A stretch of 64,000 nt of DNA from Monodelphis domestica (Eukaryota; Chordata; Mammalia; Didelphimorphia; Didelphidae), in contig NC_077235.1 of assembly GCF_027887165.1 (NCBI RefSeq), forward strand, positions 4,615,818-4,679,817. The letters are read 5' to 3'. A program made the position numbers and the translations under genes. This document shows, piece after piece, positions 1 to 17,690 of the stretch (its first letter is position 1; every line of letters begins with the position of its first letter). Under the pieces are notes generated by a model. That model was not told the DNA's origin and did not search any database. It saw nothing but the letters and a program-made list of their open reading frames with translations.

Positions 1-199
1 AAACGCACACTCCTCAGTGGTTAGCCCTCTTTAAACCGAAGTCATTATGTATTACAGTTCTCCGTGTTATCTATATGCCACATGCCCCTACTATCATGTA
101 AGTGCCGGATCCTGTTTTAGAATCTTTCCTGCCTAGAACGGTTTTGCACAGTAGATACTTGACAAATGTTTGTATAATGAATGGCCTCTAATACAATAG

Positions 200-330
200 G
201 ATTATAGATTTAGAAACCATTAAATCTAACACCCTCATTTTGCAGATGAGGAAACTGAAGCTGACAGGAGTGAAAAGCCTTGCCCGGGGCCACACAACTA
301 GTAAGTGAGTCAGGATTTCAGCCAGCTTCC
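200..330 (-). repeat. MIR-type SINE fragment
   Basis: Contains 'cagatgaggaaactgaagct' and 'cacacaactagtaagtgag', the reverse complement of the MIR core (CCTCATCTG, AGTTGTGTG). The remainder of 1-597 shows no gene; it is the 3' flank of gene 1. Confidence 0.75.
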
Positions 331-597
331 TGACTCCAAACAGAAAAAAGCCACATGTCTGATTGAATAACTTACAATATCTGTTTGGACAGAGAACTAT
401 ACAGTGAGCTGTCACATCCAGCTGTGCCCTTGGGCAAGTGAATTACTGTCTTAGTGCTTTAGGCAACTTAGTACAAATTAGTAATTTGTAGAGAAGGTGC
501 TAATCTATTTTGGGGAAAGAATTTCCTCACCTGGGAGATCCCTGTATCACTGACATCATAGGTTCAGTCTCTATCTCTATGCTTGAAGTTTCTGGGA

Positions 598-2391
<1,794 letters not shown>

Positions 2392-2419
2392 CTAGTTGCT
2401 CAGCATACAAAGCACTGGG

Positions 2420-2665
2420 CCCAAAGTCAGGAAGTTCAAATGTGGCCTCAGATACTTGCTAGCTGTGACTAGGCAAACAACTTAGCTTTTGCTTGCCTCA
2501 TTATCCTTACCTGTGAAAAAGAAGATGATAATAACAATAGTACCTACCTCCCAGGGTTTTTGCGACAATAAAAAGGGATCATATTTGTAATGTGCTTAGC
2601 AAAGTATCTGGCACATAGTAGGTGCAATGAAAATGTTAGCAGTTACTATCATTATTATTATATAA
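2420..2665 (+). repeat. MIR-type SINE
   Basis: Runs through 'ggcctcagatacttgctagc', 'tacctacctcccagggtt' and 'tggcacatagtaggtg', in consensus order. It lies in the presumed first intron of gene 1. Confidence 0.8.
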
Positions 2666-2744
2666 AGAAGTTGGGCAGGAATTGGAAGGTGAAACTGGCT
2701 TCATTGCCTTCTTACAGACTAAATTGAGAGAGATATCCTCTGAT

Positions 2745-2880
2745 TACTGATTCATTCACTCAGGAGATACTTATTAAGCACCAACTGTGTGTGCTAGAAA
2801 AGACATAGACCCTACTCTCCTGGAGTTCAAAGTCCTATGCGAGGCTAAGACAACACAGCACAGATGTATTAGAAAAACAT
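2745..2880 (-). repeat. L2 3' end fragment
   Basis: 'ttattaagcaccaactgtgt' followed by 'tctcctggagttcaaagtc' is the reverse complement of the L2 tail. Confidence 0.6.
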
Positions 2881-2889
2881 CTTGTATAT

Positions 2890-5800
2890 ACCTGAATCCA
2901 AGGCCCCACATTTTAGGGAGGACATTGACAAAAGTGGAAGGCATATGGGTATCATGCCAAGGTTAGAGGCTTCAGTTTCCTCCCTTATAAAATGGATAGG
3001 TAGCTCTCCTAAAGTCTCTTTTTTATTTCATGTTAGTTCTTTTCTTCCCCCACTCCCTGGAGGCTGTTGTTACAGGCACAAGCTGCAGTTGATGCCCCTT
3101 GAATAAAACAAAGCTCTGGATTCTCATCCAGAACTAGGTATGCCGCTTGGGGCCCATGGCCAAACCAATGCCCCCTCCACTCTTGTCCCTCTTTCTTCCT
3201 CTCACTGGAATTTTAACAGGCTGAACTGTGGTGACCTTTCCCAGACACAGGTCACTGTACCACCTTCCATCCTTCTCCAAATTGCATCCCCATGTGCATG
3301 GATACTTGGCCCACCGCATTAATTTTCAACTCTAGCTTTTGGGATGTGTGGTCTTCTCTCAATGGGATGGAAGCTCTGTGAAGGCAGAGGCTGTCTGGCT
3401 TGTCTTTGCATTCTTAGCACTTAGCACAAGGCCTGGCACAGAGGAAGGACCTATTCATTCAATCATTTTCCCCACCAAAAAACTGGGCCATCACTCCTGT
3501 CTTCACCTGCATACTCACCTAGACAGTGGCCTCTCTGGATGTCTGTGTTCTCATTCTCCTATAGGTCACAGATCCAGAACACTTCTTTTCACACCAAAAT
3601 AGAGTGTCAGGGGCCATTTGGAACCTGGGAGTTTTACTGAAAAGGCAGTGGAACAGGAGTGTGTTCATAATAACACTCAGCTTTTCTGAAGGGCTCATTA
3701 AACATTCTTCTGTGAAAGGCCTGCACTTTATCAGGGTGTGGACATGATTCCGAGTTCCTGAAGGGAAAATTAGAAAGTCTGTTGTCAGAGAAGGAGCTTA
3801 GCTTTAGCCAGAGAACATTCCAGAGTGAGCCACAGAGGGGATCCCTCCAGATCTGGGGCTAGGGGCTGTGACTGACTTGGGGCCAAGATGAGCCCATCAC
3901 ATGGGTTCTAAATGGTTTGTGAACATGTGGAGCTATACTTGCCCTACAGTGACATCCTACCTTAGTTGTAGATCTATGTAGACAGGGTGAGACTGACTAC
4001 TCCCACCATTCCTGGAGACGCTGGCCCACATTCCCTCTTACTCTTCCTTTGCTCTACTGTTCCCCTTCCCACATCTTTACACTGACTATCCCCCATGCTT
4101 TTACCTCTTTTTACCTCAGCCTTCTAGCTCTCCTGGCTTCTTTCAGGACTCAACTATGCTCCTTCCTTCCTTCTTTCTTCAGAAGACCTTTCCTGCTCCC
4201 CTCCCCCAACTTCTGGTGTTGTGCCCTGTCCAAGGTCACCTGGTATGGATGCTAGGATCATCTTACTTTGCCTTCATATTCCAGCACCTAGAACAGCACC
4301 TAGTGCACACACAGCAGGCACTTTGTAAATACTTGTTGAGTGAATATTGAGTTCTTTTGGCCACAACCCCTCTTGAGACCTTCCATCAAGTTGTTAAAGG
4401 GTAGAGACCTGCTTCAGTGGAAGGAATGCCCACTCCTAACAAACATCTCCCACATATGGCTTCTTCTGTTTACTGCCATCCTCATTTGGGCCCTACTATC
4501 TTTCACCTATATTAGTGCTCTCCCTGCCTCAAATCTATCCTATTCTCCATCCTTTTCTATTCAGTGCTTCACTTTGGTTCCCTCACCAGAATGGAAACTC
4601 TCTGCAAGCAGGAGCTGGACTTCATGGGGCTGGATTTCATCTCTGCAATCCCCATTGAACCAAGGAATTTTGTAGTAAATCTATTAAATTTAGTCATTTG
4701 TTGGACCCCCTTCACTTTCTAGAGAAAGAAGCTGTGGACTGAAGGGGGCAAAAAATTTAAGTTAAATGGCAGGCCCTGGATCAGAACTGGGTTTCCTATC
4801 CCCCCCACCCCCCCAGCCAGTCCCAGGACCTTTTTCTCAGCTCCAGTCTGAAAGCCTTCAACTTTTAAAGAGAGTGCTTCGGGCCCTGGGGAAGGATTAG
4901 TGTCTATTGGAATCTCTGAAAACTTGAGCTGGAAGGAGAAACTGAGACCCCATGAAGGAAAGGGATTTCCCCAAAGATCACACATCAAATTAATGGCAAA
5001 GCTGGGACTAGACCTCAGGGCAGTGCCCTAAATATTCTTAGCTCCTGATAGGAATTAGTTTGTTTTTACAGGAGTAGGGGTTTGGAGCCAACCCTGCCCC
5101 CCCAAATCCCCAAACTTCCTGCATTTTATACCCCATCTATGATAAACCTGCCCAAGTGGAACCTACTGGGAACAGGGCCTAGAAATAGGTACATTGCAAA
5201 AGGGAAAAAGAAGGGCCCTATGAGGAGCTTTTGCTCAAGGAACCAACTGAGCAGCCACATGAAGCCTAAGAGGAAAGAGCCCTGGGCTAGGGTCAGGAGG
5301 CCTGTGTTTGACACTGCCATCCACTTGCTGTATAACCTTAGAAAAAGTCCCTTCTTCAGTTGGAGCCTAGTAGGAAAAAACATCTCCCAATATTAGAGCA
5401 CTTTAATGCTGAACAAGTTCCTCACAACCAAATTCATTCCATCTTAAATCCCACACACACACACACACACACACTCTTCTGCAGGAAGCCTTTCCTGGTC
5501 TCTACACTGGACTCCTGGGACCTGCCCTGTGAGATGCCCTCCCATTGGCCTCATCTCTCTCGTATGTTCATAGTTGTTTGTGTGCTGGCTCCCCTACTGA
5601 ACTGTGAGCTCCTTGAGAGCAGAGCCTCTTTCTGCTTTCTTTGTAGCCCTAGTATTAGCAATGACTACCGTGCTGAGGTAGGTGGTGCAGCTGTTAATCA
5701 CCGTTTGACAGAAATGGAGGCTGGAACCTCGCAGCTGGTATCAGAGTTTGGATACAAACCCAAGTCTTAATAGCAAATCAGGCCGTGCTTCTGTCTTGCA

Positions 5801-7080
5801 ATAACATCCTTGCTGACTTGCTAATGATTCTGAGTGAAGCCAAACAGTGTCATATACACCAGCCACGTTACAAAAAGGCAATCTCTAGACAAACCAAATG
5901 CTTGGGGTGCAGATGACCACACACACTCAAAGACTATACCCAGAGACTATAATCTCTTGAGGGTACTAAGGTCGAGTTGAAAAGGCTCAGAATATAGGCC
6001 CAAACACAGACTGTCTGGCCTGTGGAGGACCAGCCTAGCTAAGTTTGGGAGAGTTCATGAGCAAGAGCAAGAGGTTCACAGCAACTCGGGAAATCCTCAA
6101 CTAAGTTTACAGAAGGTTTGCAATCTGTAGTTGATGAAATAACAGGATTTGAAAGTAAACATGCAAATAGAGGAGTAAACAGACAAAGGAGAACTGAAGG
6201 GACAGCAAGTAGACCCTCAAAACAATTCAATGTTTGAGTGTGAAGGTTGGTTCTATAAGATTAAAAGGGTATGCCATTTAAATTAGTCTTGTTCCTCAAG
6301 ATAAAAGAAAAAGGAATTAAGCTGGACTGGATGATTTATAAATGCTAAGAGCATCAGTTTTTCCATTTGTAAATGAGGAGGCTGGACAAACCTGTTATGT
6401 GATCTTGAGCAAAGTCTTTCCCTGGCTGGGCCTGTTTCCCAGTTCTAACACAGGCACCATAGGACGACTGTCCTATAGGACTTTGAGCAAAGTGATCCAT
6501 CTCTCTGGGCTTGTCTCCTCCTCTGAAATGAGTGGTCCTTCCTCAAGCCTGTTCTGATTTTAGCGGTGCCCATTCCAGGCCTAACATGATTTTTCTAGGC
6601 TTCAGTTTCCTCAGTTGTAAAATGAGGGGGTTCATTGAACTCCTTTCCTCTTCCAAGATTTCTGTGGCCTAAATTCAAACTCTGCCCCATGCTTGCTCAC
6701 TACATGAGACCTCGTGAAAGTTCTGGGCTTGTACCCTCCTCTGAAAGACATGGGGAATTGGACTAAATGGGCTCTGGTGTCCCTCCAGCCTCTCACAGTC
6801 ACCAGATTGGAGTCAGAGTGTATGGGGACAAAGTTTCTTCGATAAAGTGAAGGGGGAACAGACTTGCCTAGATAATAACCCTCTAAGTTTGCATTTCCTT
6901 CCAAGATTTATAGATTTAAAGCTAGAAAAAACTTTAGGTCATTTTGTGAAGAAACTGAGGGTCACAGGGCTTAAGGGCCTCGAACAAGGTCCTAAGATTT
7001 CAAATGCTATGCAGGTTTGGGGGAGCTAGGTTCAAACTTGCCTCAGGTCCTGGCAGGCCTCTTCTCCCCATACCCCTCCT
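2890..7080. other. Presumed intron of gene 1, repeat-derived
   Basis: No coding exon was recognised. It contains L2 plus-strand pieces (3330-3460, 4080-4345, 4480-4690, 5485-5660), a reversed MIR (4890-5025), a CA run (5452-5474) and several MIR-like pieces (6350-6660). A reversed, truncated SINE lies just beyond at 7090-7200. I searched the minus strand for KRAB-A and KRAB-B exons and saw none. Confidence 0.55.
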
Positions 7081-7269
7081 TTTTTTTACTTTTTAAATTT
7101 AAACCCTTACTCTTAGAACCAATACTAGGGCAAACAGGGTGAATTTAAACTGGAGTCCTCCCAACTCCAGGCCTGGCATGCTAGCCACTGTGTTAACTTG
7201 CTGCTCCTATTCCTCTTCCTGGGCTTGTTTCCTCCTCTGTAAATTGAGGCAATGTGGGACTCCAACAGT

Positions 7270-7640
7270 CAATCCACAAGCATTTATGAATGTGCCAGTC
7301 ACTGTGCAGCACTGGGGCACAGACAAGGACATACAAAATGTACACAGGGATCCTGGAGGTCGGGAGGGAGGCTAGCATTTGGGGCGGCGGGGGCAGCCCG
7401 GCGACAGGACATGGCTGGAAGATCCCGGTCGGTGTAGAGCAAGGTGTGAGAGCGAGCAGGGGACTAGGTGATGAAGACCTTTGGAGGCCAAGCAGCCTTT
7501 TCTATTTGGTCCTGGAGTTTATTGCCCAGAGAGGTGACTCGGTTGGACCAGTAGTGGAGGAAAATGCCTTTGGTGGCTGAAAGGAGGATGGACTGGAGGG
7601 GGCAGCAGTGTGGGTGTAAGGGAGGGTGCGAGGGTGAGTG
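7270..7640 (-). repeat. L2 fragment bordering the gene 1 CpG island
   Basis: 'gtgatgaagacctttggagg', 'ctatttggtcctggagttta' and 'tggtggctgaaaggaggatg' are in the order of the reversed L2 ORF2 end and tail. Confidence 0.55.
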
Positions 7641-8140
7641 ACCCCATCCCCAAATCCCCGACTCCATTTGGGCCCCTCAGCACTCACCCCGGAACCAACC
7701 CCACTCCGTCCCACCCTCCCTTATAGAAGCTCTCAGCTGAAGCCCTGCCCGCGCCTGGTTAACCTGCGCCTGCGCCTGCGCCTGCGCCCCAGGACAGGCA
7801 GGGGCGGGGCTGAGGCAAAGGAAGCCGCCCCGCACCCCAGGACCAGGGAGAGCGGCCGGTGGCCAAGTGATCTCAGTGCCCAAGATCCAGCCCCAGCCCC
7901 AGCCCCATTCGACTCTGTAGCCCGGTAACCCACCCCGTGCCCCCGCCCCGGGCAGCCACTCACCCGAGCCAAGCCCCGAGAGGACGCGATGGCGCCAGTG
8001 GAGCGAGCAGCCTCCGGCCCCCCGCAGGATAGCTTCCGCCACCGCCGCTCTAGGATGCTCGGAGGCCCTGGCGTCTCGGTGGTGCCCGGGTCTCTCCCGC
8101 CCCCCCTTCCCTACCCCCACCCCCACCCCCCCGGAGCTGG
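7640..8140 (-). promoter_or_regulatory. CpG island with probable first exon of gene 1
   Basis: A GC-rich, CpG-dense stretch lies 5.4 kb upstream of the gene 1 finger exon. On the minus strand it carries the cluster's shared first-exon module (8044-8077; GAGACGCCAGGGCCTCC, then TCCTAGAGCGG). It continues to a good splice donor (CTCGG|GTGAGT, boundary 7964/7963). The leader has no ATG on the minus strand, so it is probably untranslated. A G-rich run on the minus strand (8096-8134) sits just upstream of the module. Four head-to-tail GCGCCT units (about 7763-7790) resemble NRF1-type sites. A GCGCCAT element fits a YY1-like site. The island type is seen directly; linking it to gene 1 is inference from orientation and from the paralogous islands. 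Confidence 0.7.
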
Positions 8141-8269
8141 AGAGGGAGTGGTCCACCGCATGGAAAACTACAGCCAGCACAGGGCCGGGAAGGGAAGAGA
8201 ATGAGAGCTGGGACAAAACCCCCAAAGCATCAATGAATTTTATTAAAATAAGAATAGCTGACATTTATA

Positions 8270-8665
8270 TCCTAGCTTAAGGCATCAAGGTGCTTTACCG
8301 GACGGACGTTTTCTCATTTGAGTCTCACGACAAACCTGAGGTAGATACTACAGGCATTATCCCCAACTGTGAGTGTCGGAGGCTGAGATGAAGCCACTCG
8401 TCCGTCCATCCAGAGACCACTCAGTACGAATAATAACAATAATAATAGAATAATAATAGTTAACGTTATATAGAGCACTTTACATGTATTATCGCAGTTG
8501 ATCCTCAACAATTCTCCCCATATTACAGATGAGGAAACTAAGGCTGAGAGGTTAAGTGACTTGCTTAGCATCACTCAGCTAGGAAGTGTCTAAGGCTAGA
8601 TTCAAATTTGGGTCTTCCTGAGGCTGAGATCAGCACTCCATCTACCCAGCTGCCAACAGACACCT
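8270..8665 (-). repeat. Two reversed MIR elements
   Basis: Two copies of the reversed MIR tail-core pattern (8270-8400 and 8440-8665). The second contains 'cagatgaggaaactaaggct' and 'gtgacttgcttagcatcac'. Confidence 0.8.
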
Positions 8666-8809
8666 ACTAAATGCTTGCTATTTGCACAGCACCGTTAGTC
8701 ACTGAGGATCCAAGAAAGAAAGACACGCAGAGGCCTTGCTCCCAAGAAAGGAAAGGCAAGAGATTAAAAGCCAGGATTTGAACCAATCTCCTGACTCCCC
8801 AAATATTAT

Positions 8810-9010
8810 TCTTTTTGTGTTTTTTTCCAATTAGCAAAAATCCTTTTTCTAGCACGCCCGCCCTCCCCCCCCCCCCCATTAAAAAAGAAAAGCAAAAGCT
8901 TTGTAACAAATATGCATAGTCAAGCAAAACAAGTTCCCATTAGCCATGTCCAAAAACTGCACGGCTCATTCTGCAGTGTTAAGTCCATCATACAGCTGTC
9001 TTGTATGCTA
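8810..9010 (-). repeat. L1 3' UTR fragment
   Basis: 'aacaagttcccattagccat' followed by 'gtccaaaaactgc' matches the wording of the marsupial L1 3' UTR in reverse. The same phrase recurs at 25.08 and 46.71 kb. Confidence 0.55.
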
Positions 9011-9999
9011 GCACCCTCTGACCTCACCCCAAGTCATTCCATAAACATTCAAGGGGTCGTGCAGAGAATACTAACCTCAGAGCTGTAAGACCCCAGTGTG
9101 AATCCTGACCACTTTATCTCTCAGGATCTACAGGGATGGAACTAGGTATTATTATCTAAAAGTCCCCACCAGCTGTTCATTCACTGCGGGACCCTGGGCA
9201 AGTGCTCTCCATTTCTGTCCTGCACTAAAGTTTCTCCCTCTAAAAGAGGCTCCGACCAGGTGATCCCTAGAATTCCTTCCAGCTCTAGAGTCATCCAGCA
9301 GTTACCTGCAGAAGCCAAGGAGGGCCACAAAGATGAAAAGCTGTCTCAAGTTTCTAAAGCCCCAGGCCAGTGCTGCCTCTTCCCAGGAAGCCAGGGCTCC
9401 ACTTTCACTAGGCTTGGATTCAAGACCTTGGAGCAATTACCAGCTGGGTTATTGACACCAAAAAGAAAAAGCTGTGACTTCAAGGCAGAGGGAACCTAAA
9501 AAGTCCTCTAGTCTAAACCCCTTGTTTTCTAAGTGAGGTAATGGAGGCAAAGGGTGATGGTGTGTGAGCAGCTTCTCTGCTCCTCACTCCAGTGCCTCCC
9601 ATTTCTAGGGGAGGCTAGAAGTTTTGATTGGGCTTGACCCTAAGGATCCATCTAACTAGGTTTGGGGATAAGTATCAGGTAAATGAGGGTAAAAAGATTG
9701 CACTGTCTCTGCCATATGGTTGTTGTGTTAATGTCGCCTATCCATGTCCACCCTCCCCCTCCAAAAAACAACACCTTTGAGTTCCACCAAGCAAGGAAAT
9801 GCTTTTCTACCTCAATGATTGATTAGCTCTCCTACTCACTGTAGCAGTTATTCCAAGCCTTTTCATTCATTCTCAAGCTTCTCTTTCTCTAAACCCTCTC
9901 AACTGAGGACTTTGCCTGGGAAAAAAATAGGCCATTCATTCCTTCCTAGCAGATGTCCTTTCCTGAAGTCTCTCCCTACCCCAAGCCATCCTGTGAACA
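9011..9999. other. Intergenic sequence, nothing recognised
   Basis: No exon, RNA gene or clear repeat beyond short MIR-like pieces. Open frames here are short and have no family pattern. Confidence 0.4.
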
Positions 10000-11110
10000 A
10001 AAATATTTCCCCGAAGTAGAGGTCTGACCAGGTCATTTCCTTACTCAATGAATTAAGAGTGGCTTCCTTTTACCTTCAGGATCAAATATAAAATCCAGTA
10101 CCTTTCCAGTATTCTTACATTTTGCTCCCTTCCCTGCACTGTACAGTCTTGCTGCTCTTCAAACGTAAATGCTCCATCTCCTAGTTCTGTATTCTATGAC
10201 CTCCTTCACTGCTTAGCTTCAATCTCACTTTCTGTTCTTTCCCTCAGAGCTCACCTTTCATTCATCCTGCTGTCTCCCCCATGAGAATGCAAGCTCCTCA
10301 AGAGCAATAATACTGTCCCTATCATATAGAAGAGAAGCCAAGACTCAGAGAGCTTTGCCTGACCCTCTCACAGTAACACAATCCCTTTCGAGATTTCTGA
10401 TTCAAAGTCCAGTGCCCTTTCTGTTCCAAATGCAGAGGCCCTGGCCCTCACCAACTCTTCGTTTTCAATCAGCTGCTCTGCCTGGTTTTGAATCCCATGA
10501 ACATCAATCACACCTTCATGCCAGGTGCCCTCTGGTGGCTGTTGCTCCTCCCCACCCTTTTCAGCTTCCTCTCGTGTATGGTGTTCCCTTCTTTTTCTTA
10601 TTTGTACCTTCAGTGCTTAGAACAATGCCTGGCACATAGTAAGCGCTTAATAAACATTTATTGACTATTGACAAAAGTACATTCTAGTTCTATGGGAAAG
10701 CAATGGGCATCCCTCAAACTCTTCATGTCCAAAATGGAGCTCACTAGTTTCCTGATTTCCCTACAACTCTGCCAGGCATCCTTTCATTCACCCCAATTCA
10801 CAATCTGTCATCCTTTCCCTCACCCCCTCATACGCAATCAGTTCTCAAGTCCTATGGATTCTACTTATACAGTAGTCCTCACAACTCTCTACCTCTTTCC
10901 CCTCACATGGCCACCCCACTGGTGTAGGTCCTTATCCCTCTCCCATCTGGACTACTGCAATAGCTGCTGGGGAATAGGGGGGGCTGGAACCAGTCTCACC
11001 CCACTCCAGCCTATCCTCCATCCAGCCACCAGAATTTTTTTTTTCATAAAGTGCAGGTCCAACCACGTGCCCCTCTTGCACAAGGAGCTTCAGTGGCATT
11101 GAAAGCCTTT
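10000..11110 (+). repeat. L2 LINE, two partial copies
   Basis: 10000-10675 is a 3' part ending in 'tagtaagcgcttaataaaca'. It is followed at 10690-11110 by an earlier part of ORF2 ('tctggactactgcaatagct', 'aggtccaaccacgtgcccct'). The 5' part following the 3' part shows that these are two separate insertions. Confidence 0.75.
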
Positions 11111-11124
11111 CAGTGGCATGGCCC

Positions 11125-11760
11125 AGTGGGAAGATCCCTGGATTTGGAGTCAAAGGTTCAAATCCTAGCCCTCCTTAATAACCAAGATCGGATACAGGGA
11201 GTCCCCTTCTCCAGCATCCTAAGGTTTACAAAGCACTTTCCTCACAACAATCTATGGGAGGTAACTGATTCAAGTACTAGTGCCTCCATTTTACATAAGA
11301 GGAAACTGAGGCATGGGGAGGGGAGAGGATTTGCCCATGATCACAAAGATTTCCAGGCATGCAGGGTAGATGGACCTATGTAGGGCTCTTTCCACTAGGC
11401 CACATTGCCTTTGCTATTGGGATTTTCCCTTCCCTTTTGTCCAGGAACAGATTATCTTTGGCAGTGCTGCCACAGAGGGTTTCTTCAAAGTCATCACTTT
11501 CTTATATTAAGAGAAGAGACCCTTATTAGCTTATTCCCATGGAACCACTGTGCTCAGTAGGAGTCCTAGTGGTCCTCATTTCTATAGTACTCTAGATTAT
11601 AAAGGGCTTTCCTCACAACAACCCTGTGAGGTAGGTAACAAGTGTTATTCTCCCCATCACAATGGAGAAAACAGGCTCAGAGTAGATGCTGAGACATGAT
11701 GTTAGGTCAGGTTCAATGCTTTTCCCACTGAGCTACCCCGGCTCTCCAGTCAAGTCACTG
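11125..11760. repeat. MIR fragments downstream of gene 2
   Basis: A short forward head (11125-11170, 'ggagtcaaaggttcaaatcc') is followed by two reversed copies (11215-11405 and 11560-11755) with 'gaggaaactgaggcatgggg'. No gene lies between 11110 and the finger relic near 11940. Confidence 0.7.
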
Positions 11761-11939
11761 AGCCAGCAGCAGGACAGAGGGCATGCAGCCTCAATGTGAA
11801 TCTTCAGTCTGTCAGAAGGACAGGCTGTAGAGAAGACAGAGATCTCATCAAGGACCTAGCCCGAGCTCCTGATTTTATAGAGGACCAAACTGAAACCCAA
11901 GAAGGGCTGGTGACTTGCCAAGATCACTCATCTTTCTCT

Positions 11940-15375
<3,436 letters not shown>

Positions 15376-15489
15376 CTGGGCTGTTGCTTCCCTTCTGGGA
15401 ATCTTTATCATCGACTTCTGGATCCACAATCTTTAGCTTTTCCTCTCCCTCCATCTGGAAGATGGTGTCTGACTTAGGAACTGGAACTC
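15376..15489 (-). CDS. KRAB-B box exon of gene 2
   Basis: A 114-base exon on the minus strand is bounded by ...catgaacag at its 5' side and CCCAG|GTGAGG at its 3' side. It is phase 1 in and phase 1 out, as KRAB-B exons are. Its translation starts GVPVPKSDTIFQMEGEEKL, the family pattern (G-x-P-V-x-K-P/S-D-x-I-x-Q-x-E-x-G-E-E-x). It joins in frame to the gene 2 finger exon, making the codon GAT (Asp). In the family, the B box supports KRAB-A-mediated repression through TRIM28. No A-box exon or start-codon exon was recognised between 15490 and 17700, so how this exon is reached is unknown. An internal Met (FQMEGEE) could serve as a start. Confidence 0.82.
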
Positions 15490-17240
15490 CTGTTCATGAG
15501 AAAACAAACAATACAAGGAAGACTGAGTTGAACACTCATTTGGGCAGAGTTCGTTTAGAATTCAGGGTTAGAGACAGATATGACAGAGAGCAATTGACCA
15601 GAGATATGCCATTTGGCTAGTTTCGATTTCTTAAAGAAGCCTTCTCTACTCTAGTCCATGCCAATCTCAACACCCACTGCAGCTGAAGTCAGTATCACAG
15701 TTTAGCAACAAGATCTACAAAAAGGAGCATGCAGATTTTGCATCTCTACCCAATTTTTACATATCTACACACTTTGTGGGGCCGAACTGAGTCCTTTCAC
15801 TCATTACTACTATGCTCTTTCCTCCCAGGGCAAATTTTTAGCCAGCATCTGGACTAGTCTAAGGGCTTTTAAAGGTATATGGCAGACAGATTGGCAATTC
15901 CCTAACCTCTACCCAACAGGTGGCTGTCTAGAGATGGGCAGAGTCCAGGCCAGGGTAAAATATCAGTCGTATCTTGGGTGGCAAAGTTTCAGTCACAAGT
16001 TATATATGTCTCTGTAATCCGACCCATGCATGCATCCCAGTGGGAGTGTCAGCTGGTAGAAGGCAAATTCCCAGCAGCAGCAGCAGCAGGGATAGCTGCC
16101 CCTTTTTCCTCATATGCACCCAGAATATTAGCCATAAGAGAGATCTCATTGAAAATGGAATCAGTTTCGAGATCAAGAGTTCCATTGTGTTCTCTCCATC
16201 ATAAACATCTAATCCCTCCTCCACTTGTCTCCTGGGCCTGGCCTGCTTGCCTGGAAAGGAGAGAAACACCATTCCATCACGATCCCTCCACCCCATTTCC
16301 TGGCCTGGCCTGGCCTGCCCTGCCCACTGGAGCAAAGCAATTTGACTCCATCACCCTCCCTGGCCTCCCCCCCTCCATTCCCATTCCAGCTGCACACAGC
16401 TGCAGAGACCCCTGAGACCAAACACAGTATTTGCAGAACCTGCCTCAGAAATTACTTTTGTAAGTTTGGGGGGGGGGTTCAAACTTGTGAGTCTGGTATG
16501 GAAAAGTCTTCCAGTAACTTCGAGTCTTGGAGGACTTCTAGAGCAATGAGGAAGAGGCCCTGAGCACCTCGATGACCTGTCCCAGTCACAGAACTACTAT
16601 GTGTCAGAGGTACGACTGGAACCTAAAGCCTTCTTGCCTTTAAGGCTGGCCTCCTACGCATTCTGCCATGAAGGTTTAGTGAATGGACAAGCAGAGAAGG
16701 TTTGGGGAAACTCATCCCTGGCAGCAGTGACACTGATTTCGTTAGGAGAGAATTAGAAACCGTTTCCTCCAGCCTAGTTCTCCTCTGAAGGCTAGTGGAG
16801 GAGAAGTTTGCAGGGATGGTTTTCTGCCTCGTGGCGGAGCCCAGCTGAGCTAGATTTGGAGAGGTACCACCACGCTTTTGAGGTCCCAAATAGCTGTCTT
16901 GTGAGAGTGGAGACTGCTTTTGTGGGCAGCTTGGATTAGACGGGAAATGAAGGCTCTTCAAACTCACCCATTAAGGACTTACAGTCTATATAGCAGGAGT
17001 CAATTCATGGATCCTTGAGTAGGAAGCCCAGGCATAGCTTTCAACCATGACCAGCTCCCACAACCAACTCTCCCCACCTCTAGCCAGAAATAGGACTGGA
17101 CCGCCATTTGCCATTAGCCATTCGCCTGGGGCAGTGCAGCAATGGGCACGTCCAAGGAATACAACTTTTTTTTTTTTTTAAAGTAAGCCCTGAGATTTCC
17201 TGGACAGCCTCTCTTAGGGATTTAAGGGTTGCTAGGGGCA
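15490..17240. other. Presumed 5' intron of gene 2
   Basis: I looked for a KRAB-A box (...EEW...YRDVMLENY) and for a leader exon on the minus strand and found neither. A short CAG run (16072-16090) and CCTGGC-rich sequence near 16230-16320 are the only features noted. Confidence 0.45.
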
Positions 17241-17690
17241 CGCAGTCTCAGCTCTCTCCCTCTCTGCTGTGGCCCCTTGCCTCCTTGTTCACAGCTATTA
17301 ATAACAGTTGTCAGTTTTGTCTCGGTTGTCAGTGTCTCCCACTCCAATCCAGCCTCCTCACAGCTGCCACCTTCATACTGCCCACGTCACCCTGTTCCCC
17401 GTGGCCTCTAGCTTGAAATCCCAACTTTCCAGACACCCCCCGGCTCTACTTACATTCCAGCCAAACTGGCCTACCAGCTGTTCTTTGCACACATTCCACT
17501 TCCCACCTCGGCGCCTTTGCCCAGGCTGTCGCGAAGGCCTGGAATTCGCCACCTCTTGGGTGTGCCTCAAGGATCAGCTTGTGTGCCACCTCCTCCATGA
17601 GGGCGGCCGCCTTACCTATCCGTGCACATACACTGCACCTCAACCCCCCTCCGAGTCCCTGTGCCAGAAGGTGAGCCCCGTGAGGCCTGC
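17240..17690 (+). repeat. L2 LINE 3' region
   Basis: 'ctggaattcgccacctcttg', 'aaggatcagcttgtgtgcc' and 'acctcctccatgagg' follow the end of L2 ORF2. It forms part of the CpG island flank. Confidence 0.6.

Noticed and set aside
7677-8264. 195-residue minus-strand frame across the gene 1 CpG island
   Set aside because: It crosses the shared untranslated module and its donor and has no family pattern; GC-rich sequence has few stops.
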